Of a stretch of 64,000 nucleotides of DNA, positions 55,881 through 64,000 are shown piece after piece (positions within the stretch are counted from its first letter, which is position 1; every line of letters begins with the position of its first letter). The notes under the pieces were generated by a model that worked only from the letters and a program-made list of their open reading frames with translations, was not told the origin of the DNA and ran no database searches. The stretch is from NCBI GenBank assembly GCA_964035545.1, contig OZ037772.1, positions 9,521,150-9,585,149 of the forward strand. Reading direction: 5' to 3'. A program made the translations under genes and the position numbers. This DNA comes from Bugula neritina (taxonomy: Eukaryota > Bryozoa > Gymnolaemata > Cheilostomatida > Bugulidae).

Positions 55881-57524
55881 CTTTAATGCTATAGTAGAAA
55901 GTTTGAAGCACTCTGAGATTAAAATTTCAAGTACTATTAAACATAATGACATCATTTTGAGTAACCATCAAAGTGCAGACAACCTCTTTTGACCATTTAT
56001 TTATTTATGTAATTAAAAAGTAATGAAAAAATTTTCATACTCCTAGATTTTTAAAGTTTTAGGTATTGTAGAAAGTTGGGAATACAGCGAGATTAAAATT
56101 TCAAGTTTGTGATCAAAAGTTTTAAGAAGTCCTTGAAGAGTAAGTAAACTTTTTCAATTTTCTATCTATTTGTGCATATACAATCAGTGTTTAATAGAAC
56201 AAGCAAGCTGTCTAAGAGTTAATAATTACTTTAGCAGGATCAAAAAGTTTTACATTAAAGGAAACATACTTATTTGATTTTACACAAACGTATGTCTAAT
56301 ATCTTCCTACGTCGAATGACCAACTAACTTTGAATAGAATGCAAAAATAATAGGTTCTTTAATCTAAAAATGAAAGTGGCAACAGTGCAATATTCAAATG
56401 AAAATATTATCGATTTTATTTGTTTTAAAATAGTAGTAACAACAGCTCAAATAGGTATTATGTGTTACATTTAAGTAGCTAGAAAGCACTTTTGTCAACT
56501 ACAAGATATAAAAGATATATTCTTGAAATATTCATAAACAAACTAACATTTTCACACAAACACACACACAAGCACACACACAGAGTTATTTCCTTTTTGA
56601 AATGCTTATGTAGCTCTAAAATTATTCTTACTATAGATATTTTAGCTCTCAATTAATACAAACATCATAAATATTTGAGGTAATGTGTAGCAAATAGTTA
56701 TATATGTTGAAAAACCATCATTTGACAATTGGGGCAAACATTACCATCCCGCAGTAAAAATGGCTAATCTTAGACTATGTTTCTCAGCAATAACAAGTCA
56801 ACTCTTTTGTCTCAAGAAAATGTGTTCTGTTCTAAAATTAGTCATTAATTTAGTATTTCTCAGCTGGATTCTTCAAAAGATTTTATAAGTGTTTATGCAA
56901 TAAAAACTGTGCACAGCATTTGAATAACTGCGTGTATACAGTAGCTATATGAAACTTGTCAGTGTAAAGTGTTTATTTATAGGTTTATGTGTATAATCGT
57001 AAATCCAGGGCACTTCATTCTAAGCCAAGTGATGGAAATGCTTGTTGATAGGCAACTCCAAAATATAATGAAGCAGTCATTTAAAACTGAAGCCTGTTTT
57101 ATTTTTAAAAATTTTGAAACAACAAAAAAAGATTAAATATAATTATACAATAATAACACTGTCTTAAGAGCACAATAGTATTAAATGCAATACACTTAGA
57201 CAAAAATGCGGTCGACTTTAAACTCACTTCACTTTCAACAGACTTAAGAAAACAACCATATAAGATGAATATATAAATTGGGAGTTATGTTACATAAATT
57301 TCTGTAGCTGTTTAATATATTAATAACCTCTCTATCTGAGGAACACTGTTGCATGATACTACATATGTATGTTTGACAAATTAGAAAAAAGGAAATTTTA
57401 TGCAACTGTAATTGTAACCTATATTTTCTAGTCTAGAGTTATTGTCCACTGATTCTCATCATTCTAGTTCACTATAGGTACAAATATAATTAGATGATGA
57501 TACAAATGATAAAAAACTCCTGCA

Positions 57525-57740
57525 AGTTTATAGTCATCATTCCTGTGAGAAATCTTGATGAAAAGAATTTATTTTAAAGCGGGCTAAGGACTTTTTCATA
57601 TGTAGCACAGGAGCAACTGCAGTGACTGCATTATTGATGCTTTTTCTGACATCACCAATAGCATTATAAATGGGGTTTGAATCTATAACCATGACTTCAA
57701 ATTTATTAAGCAAACACTCTAACCCCTAGACATATGGTGA
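57525..57740 (-). mobile_element. tRNA-derived SINE, family 1, minus orientation
   Basis: Reverse copy with GTTTATAGTCATCATTCCTG, TTCTGACATCACCAATAGC and a degenerate head near CTCTAACCCCTAGAC. Lies about 140 bp beyond the stop codon of lectin C. Confidence 0.7.
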
Positions 57741-57876
57741 CATTATATACAATATAGCATTATCATTGATCTGCAGAATTTGAACAAGCAATATGAAAAA
57801 CTTGCAGCATAATTAGGCAAAAGCAAAAAGTTTGTAAACCTAAAACTCTGAGATATATCACCAGACGGTATGGGAA

Positions 57877-60364
57877 TCAAATTCCATGAACTTCCACTTC
57901 ATACAGGTTTAGAAGAGTTTCAGCATTAAACAGAATCTGAACAAAACGACCTCTGATTGATTGTTTACAAGTAACCAGAGTGTAGTATTGGTTAAGAACT
58001 CCATCATAGTAGTAACACAGGATTTCAGGGTTTGTTCCAGTAAATTCTATCTCTTCTTCTGTCATAGCTACTGTGACCTCAGCATTTATTGCCCTCTCCC
58101 ACCGAAGTTTTTTGCTGCCTTTAAAAGTTAACAATATATATTCTATAAAACTGTATTGCTCAAGATTTTTCATTCAAGTATACTATAGATATGCTATACG
58201 GAAGACTCAATTCAACGACAATGGAAAGACTTGCTCCCTTTGAATTAAACAGTGGAAAAATAGTTATTTGCGGTAAAAAAACTTATAAGATAGATTTTTC
58301 AACATTATGAGTAATACTGTTCTCACATATATGAGAAGTCTACTCCTGCAATGTAAATTTTAGACAAAGTAAGAATACGAATGATAATAATTAAATAATA
58401 CACAATTCGAATACTCGTACAACACACCATCTCCTCTGTTGAGGATGTTGACAGCCCAGACACAGTAAACATCAACCAGATCCACCCTCCACCAGGGTCT
58501 GTGTTCTTTTCTACTGTGTGCCATAGATGATGTCTCTACCCCCTTTTCAGTAAAAATACCATCAACAGCTTCTGATGCAGGATGCTCTTCGGGGTATTTA
58601 ACACTGGATAGTGTTGCTGGTTTACCTGCAGATAAAAAAAACATAAAACTCAATTAGCACTACTTTGAAAAACTTTTATTTTTTAAGTAATCTTCCTAAA
58701 GATCATACAAACACCTAATTTTGTAAGCTTTACTTAATTGATTATAGATGAAACAAACTTTTTTACAAATGTAAAAATGCATGAAACATGTTAGCAATCT
58801 CTGACAAAGTGTTTATATTTTACATATGGGAAGACAACTCTCACTGTTTTTTTTAAATGTTCAGTTTGATAATAAATGTATTTTATAGAAGCTTAAAAAG
58901 TGGTAAACTTATTATTAGGTATCAAAAACTAACAGAACATTTTTAAAATTATATCAGGCAGTTAATTATTGTTACCTCTCGCTAGAAGTTTGTTTGGGGA
59001 CTTGTTGGCTCTCTGTGAAATGAAGATATAGTAGTCTTCACTTCTCCCATTCCACTCTGTGAAGAGATGAGAATTCACACATTGCTTCAGGAAACATCTT
59101 TTATTCTGAACATCATAGACCATTCCTAAGCAATTCTCATCTTCTTTACAGTTCAGCAGACAGATTCCAACAACTTGACTGAATACTGATTCACCTGTCA
59201 TATGATCTGTGACTGACATGTTCTCTGGTACACTGTATCTTCTGAATCTGTTCCTGTCAGTGCTGCATTGGCTTGTGACAGGTGTCACAAGGTGCACTAA
59301 CACTAAAATAAATAATAAATACTTACTATAAATGACATAAAAGTTTGTTCAAACTGTACTAAAAGTATTCATCATTACCGTGCATTCGTTTAGTTTCTGA
59401 AAAAATTTTTAGTTCCCCAAATCAGCAAAATTACACTCAAAGAGAATGTAAATTTTGAAAAGTAAATTTACATCTATTTTTACATATACATACGTATGTA
59501 TAAAACCTTGAAAATAGAGTATTGGAATTACCCAGTAGCCCCTGTGGTATAATGATAAGGTACCAGCTTGCAAGCTTCCAATCCCAGCAGTGACAAAAAA
59601 TTTACATATATTAGTACTTTTTAATTGTATGTGTATATACTCGCAATCTTTATAATACTTAAGTTTAGCTAATAAAGTTTAAGTTCAACAGAGTAACTTG
59701 AAATTGCCAAACAAATGCTTTAGTATGATCCACACAACTTGTAGCCTATATATATTATTATGTATTATTATATTTCAATATATTATTATATTATTATTAT
59801 ATATTATATGTTATTATTATTTATTATATATTATTATTATATGTTATTATTATTATGTATATTATTATCATGTTATATTATTATATAACAAGCAAGTTTT
59901 CTTCAGTACTTGCATGTCAAAATTTTTGAAATAGAATAATATAAATTTTTAAAGTTTTTTTGTTTTATTTTCACGCTTAAAAATTTCATTTTATACTAAA
60001 CATATTAAATCAAATTTTACTAATCCTATACAAGTCAAGTATTGAATTATAGTAAAAAGTTAATTCAATTTTTATAATATTTCTACACTTTTTTTATATA
60101 AGATTTGTAAATTCTAATAAATATAATTTTATGTTTAATACAAAAGAAACTTTTCAAAATGAAAACAAAACAGAAAAATTTTGGAAAAATTTGCTTAGCT
60201 TTATTTATAGAATAAAACATTATGCAGTTATATTATAGCAATAGACATTGTCTAAGAACTTAATGAAAAAAAATATATTTAAAGATAAAATTAAAATAAA
60301 AAATAAAAGTAATTGGAGCAGTTTATATACCTGTAATGTAAGAAAGTGTAGTTAGACCCAACAT
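57877..60364 (-). CDS. Lectin C: secreted PAN - FTP protein, 266 aa
   Basis: Exons 60331..60364, 58976..59302, 58428..58625 and 57877..58118 (801 nt). The signal peptide MLGLTTLSYITVLVHLVTPV is different and longer in exon 1 (34 nt). The PAN domain has VGICLLNC, ENC, KRC and KQC. The FTP domain has KPATLSS, SEAVDGIF, PWWRVDL, NILNRGDG, CKQSIRGRFVQI and YEVEVHGI. The donor of exon 3 lies 6 nt further than in A and B, which adds two codons and yields RGD at the position of the fucose-binding RxD motif of classical fucolectins. It is more diverged than A and B are from each other. Intron 3 is short (about 310 bp) and lacks the SINE relic seen in A and B. Confidence 0.88.
59525..59600 (+). mobile_element. 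tRNA-like sequence (SINE family 2), diverged
   Basis: CCCTGTGGTATAATGATAAG and CAATCCCAGCAGTGAC match the family-2 head in degraded form. It lies in intron 1 of lectin C. Confidence 0.5.
59742..59895. repeat. (ATT)n-like low-complexity repeat
   Basis: TATTATTATATATTA-type text in intron 1 of lectin C. Confidence 0.85.
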
Positions 60365-62580
60365 TCTCTTACCAGTCTCTCTTATAACTGAATACTGAAT
60401 AATATAGTGGACTTGAAAGCCTGTTTTAAACTTCTTGAAAGTTTAATTGCTACATTGATTTTTCTACAAAAAATAATTATTATCTCATCAAACTATTCAC
60501 ACATCTCAAGCAATAACATGTCCGCCATGTTTATTCTTTTCTAAAATGAATCTGAATTTAATGAGATATTTAATGAATTGGAAAGTTGAATAAGATGCAA
60601 ATTTTTTTTTTGATAAGTTTACTCAAAAGATGAATAGCATAAAAACAAGTTTTATATTATTAGAAGCTATATAGTAGCTGAAAATATAGCAAAAGAATAA
60701 TATATACTCTTTAAAAGAAAAGACGACTCTTTTGATTTAACAGCTGAATGAGAAACTAATTTCAATGCTTTATTCACTGCAATTACATACAGCAAGACAT
60801 GATAGAATTGGTTGAAGAGACATCAATTAGGAGCAGATTTATATTTGGCACGTGAAAAATCTTTTTTAGGAAATTTAATTAAATAATTCAAAAATCATTA
60901 AATTATTAAGTTTTGGATCTGGTTACATGTTTGCCCATTAACTTACATACTCACAATTCTCTACTAACTTGGTTTTACTACTCAAGTGGCAACGATATTA
61001 TCATATTCTTTGTTTTAAGATTAGTATTTTAATATACATGCATTTGTCTCATGATCAAAAATCATGGGCTACCGAGCTAAAAATAAAACTCAGCTGAGCT
61101 AAAATTAAACTTAGCTGAGCTAAAAATAAACTCAACTGAGCTAAAAGTAGCTAAAATGGCTCATACCCTAGTCAAAACAAGTAAAATCAGAAGTTTTCAC
61201 ACTATGCATGTTAAAAACATCCATAAAACAGAATTACAAAACTTTTTTTTCCGATCTAAAAAAATAATTGCAACTTTTCAAAAATTACTATATTAGGTCT
61301 TGCAACCTCATTTTCAACAAAAGATAAAAGCTTGTTAATCCTAATTTTAACTTGCAGATCAGGTTTTTGTTGCTGCATGTTATATACAAGAGTTATTGAA
61401 ACATAATTTGTTGATAACTATATTGGTTTTGATGCCTCCACTTTGCAACATGGCTTGTTGATTGACACTATAATTCATATGGATAAATATTTGAGTTGTG
61501 TTCGACTTTTATTGTCTTATATAATAATATTAAGTGCACTCATCGTATTCACAAACATAAAAAAGTACAATTTTTTTCAATTTGCTGTAAAAAGATAAAT
61601 CACATTGTGGAAAACAATCAACTTAAAATAGATTAAAGCAAAGCGAGTGATCAATAAATACATAAATATATGCATGTAGCTATAATAAAGTCTTTCTTAG
61701 AAGCAACTAAAATAATATATTGTTTTTAATTACAAATAATAGAGCAACACAATATTTGAACAATAACTGGAAAAATAACATGAATTTATTCAATAGGCAG
61801 TTAATATATATATTAGTTGGGTACAATTGAACTGATCTCATAGACCAAGTACAGGAAAAAAAATTGTTATGGATTTTCTGGAAAGCCTGAATATATATAG
61901 TTATAACCAGTTAGAAAAACAGCTTTAACTTAATAGCTAATGTAGTAAAAAACAGAGGTATATTTTCTTAAATAGAGGGAATGGCGTAAATAATTAGAGA
62001 GAATTGATTTTTATGCATTTGATTATTATCATATAGCATATTTATTAATAAATCATAAATTTAACATACAGTGTCAACCAGAAACGCTGAATATATTGCA
62101 ACAGCACTCAAAAGTAATAGCTCCATTACACCTAAAACATAATTCGCAAGAGCAAGAAGGTTTTGAGAAATTTTAATTGAAACATTTTGTTGCTATTGAA
62201 AATTTCTTATTTTCCATAAAAACTCTACATCAATTTCATTGTGATCTGCCATTTTGACAAAACCAAACACTTTAACTACCAATTTTAAAGCTATTATAGG
62301 AGTCAACAAATGTTTGCAAAAGGATGACTTTGAAAGCCTTAAGAGTTTTTCTATATGGGCAGTTTAAAATTTAAAAACTGAGCATCAATTTAAAGTTTTT
62401 CTATTCCAAAATCAAATGCTCATTTACTAAACTTCATAAATGTGGCCAAGTTTTCTGTTGAACGTATAATAACTAATTTTTAGCTTTCCAAATCTATAAG
62501 TCAACATCAACAATCAATTCAAAGTAACAAAAGACCATAAAAAAAGCAAACGAAATCTAGTTACATCTCTAATCCATGAA
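60365..62580. other. Intergenic region between lectin C and gene D
   Basis: AT-rich, no recognised gene. I looked for FTP-type exons (PWWRVDL or EVEVHG patterns) that could complete gene D and found none. A 21-22-bp tandem repeat of GAGCTAAAAATAAAACTC occurs at 61,074-61,157. Confidence 0.6.
61074..61157. repeat. 21-22-bp tandem repeat, about 4 copies
   Basis: Units beginning GAGCTAAAA and ending CTCAGCT/CTTAGCT. Each unit junction AGCTGAGCT is partly palindromic. Confidence 0.85.
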
Positions 62581-62605
62581 ATATATATATATACATATTA
62601 TGTAT

Positions 62606-62715
<110 letters not shown>

Positions 62716-62830
62716 TACTAATATATATATATATGTATATATATAGATATATGAATGTATACTAAATACATTTTCCATAATTTATTATTATATTACATAA
62801 TAAAGTTTAAACATATTTTCATTTGCATAC

Positions 62831-63324
62831 CAATATTTGAAGGATTCTTTTCAAAGTAGATCAGCTCGGAGGTTTCTTCACTTTTCAGGTGTTCAAAGTT
62901 TTTGTCTAATAAGTTGCATTTGTTAAGAGTTGAGTAAAAAATTCCAGCTGTACACTCACAACCGTAATAACTACACTGAAGTACACACTCTATCAAGGAT
63001 CGGCTAAAACAAACAAACATAACCATGGCAATATTTTAAAATAATAACAATATTTGTAGTGCATCAAAGCATGTACCAGTTTACCCAATTATATTACAGT
63101 GCAAATTAAGCATATTGGCTAAACTCTTTTTTACAGCAAATAACATGTTACTACGTATTCTTACCAGTTGAAGATTTTGAAATAAAAGTTGAAAAATCTT
63201 TCTCCCTGGAAATGCTTGTAATACTATAATGGTACTTGCCAAAGGTTTTGATAGGTGGACTCAATAAAATTTGAACTGCTATCAGAAAATACACTCTAAC
63301 CTCCATGATAAGCAATTCAAACTG
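62831..63324 (-). pseudogene. Gene D: partial secreted PAN/apple-like protein, 3' exons not found
   Basis: Upstream exon about 63166..63312, ATG at 63312: MEVRVYFLIAVQILLSPPIK looks like a signal peptide, then KTFGKYHYSITSISREKDF, with donor GTAAGA after an ACT G (phase 1). Downstream exon: PAN-like ECVLQCSYYGCECTAG and NKCNLLDKNFEHLK, donor at 62829-62830. The obvious acceptor (exon end 63003) gives an immediate stop when joined to the phase-1 donor; an acceptor at 62990-62991 (exon end 62989) keeps frame. No FTP-type exon is visible between 60,365 and 62,830. It may be a stand-alone PAN protein, a gene with unrecognised 3' exons, or a decaying relic. I mark it as a possible pseudogene because of the frame problem. 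Confidence 0.5.
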
Positions 63325-64000
63325 AAATTAGGCTCTGTTATTGCTGCCAGCTGTTGCTGCCAGCTGTTGCTGTCTGTTCCTCCTGAACACAAATGTTATT
63401 AGACTATACTTAGCCTCATCTACTGGTAATATACTGGATTAGTAAATGCTTTATTTATGAATGAATCAATTTATCTAATCATATTTTGTCAATTGTCAAG
63501 AAGCAGCTCATGCAGTGCAAGTTTCTACTGAAAAGAATTAATTCTAACCAACAGCCATATTTCCTTATTCTTTATAGCAACTCAATGGAGAGTAGATTCA
63601 AACTTTGTATAAAAACTTAAACAATACAATCCATTGAAAGTATTGGCACTTCGCAAGATATCTCATGTTTTAGTTATTTATTCCCAATAGAGGTGTACTG
63701 GCTTACTCAGTTGATATCTTCTTATTGAGCTGTTAATTTCATTTATTTAAACTCATTTGAGAATAATGAATGTGACCAACAGAGGAATGAAAGCAATAAT
63801 ATTAAATGACTTTATTTATAGTTAATAATTATATTCCAGCCACGGTGAAAGATGACCATTATTAGTTAATATATTAATTATTATACTGCACTAGTGAACA
63901 ATTATAGCTTGTAAAGCTATAATAGTTAGTTCAGCTTTTTACAACTCTGTTGGGAACACCAACTATTGATGTAATGGCTTTCTGAATAAAATTGTAAAAA
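63325..64000. other. Right-edge flank
   Basis: Contains a short GCTGCCAGCTGTT direct repeat at 63,341-63,372. No gene, tRNA or mobile element recognised. Confidence 0.5.

Overview
The window is AT-rich animal nuclear DNA: spliced genes with GT-AG introns, long (TA)n microsatellites, tRNA-derived SINEs and MITE-like inverted-repeat elements. A hemicentin gene plus PAN/fucolectin-type lectins points to an invertebrate metazoan, probably a lophotrochozoan; a recurring short intronic motif resembles one I associate with molluscs. I cannot name the species from sequence alone.

Region 1 (about 1-42,475, minus strand) is one giant gene, a hemicentin. I could follow 63 exons in continuous reading frame (about 9.2 kb of coding sequence, about 3,060 codons): a signal peptide, a von Willebrand A domain with the MIDAS motif DVTGSM, a conserved linker, 28 immunoglobulin domains, and the first thrombospondin type 1 repeat. 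The rest of the C-terminus (usually more TSRs, the G2F/nidogen barrel and EGF modules) lies off the left edge. Most Ig domains are encoded by two exons split between the core Trp and the second Cys, with phase-1 introns between domains. The introns carry SINEs, MITEs, minisatellites and TA tracts.

Region 2 (about 42,475-46,900) is intergenic or 5' flank with no recognisable gene. It ends in a compound (ACGC)n-(CA)n-(TA)n microsatellite.

Region 3 (about 46,917-60,364) holds three paralogous four-exon genes for small secreted lectins, each signal peptide + PAN/apple-like domain + fucolectin-type (FTP, F5/8C-like) domain. They lie in alternating orientation: A (-), B (+), C (-). Non-coding sequence around them is also repeated in alternating orientation, so this is an inverted triplication. 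The A/B junction is a perfect 103-bp-arm palindrome inside (TA)n tracts that carries a hammerhead-ribozyme-like motif in each arm. The B/C junction is also a (TA)n tract. A solo LTR with a 4-bp target-site duplication interrupts the B arm.

Region 4 (about 62,831-63,324, minus) holds two exons of a fourth PAN-like secreted protein with no visible FTP exons; the remainder shows nothing recognisable. Hemicentin is an extracellular-matrix protein and the lectins are predicted secreted glycan-recognition proteins. No direct functional link between them can be read from the sequence.
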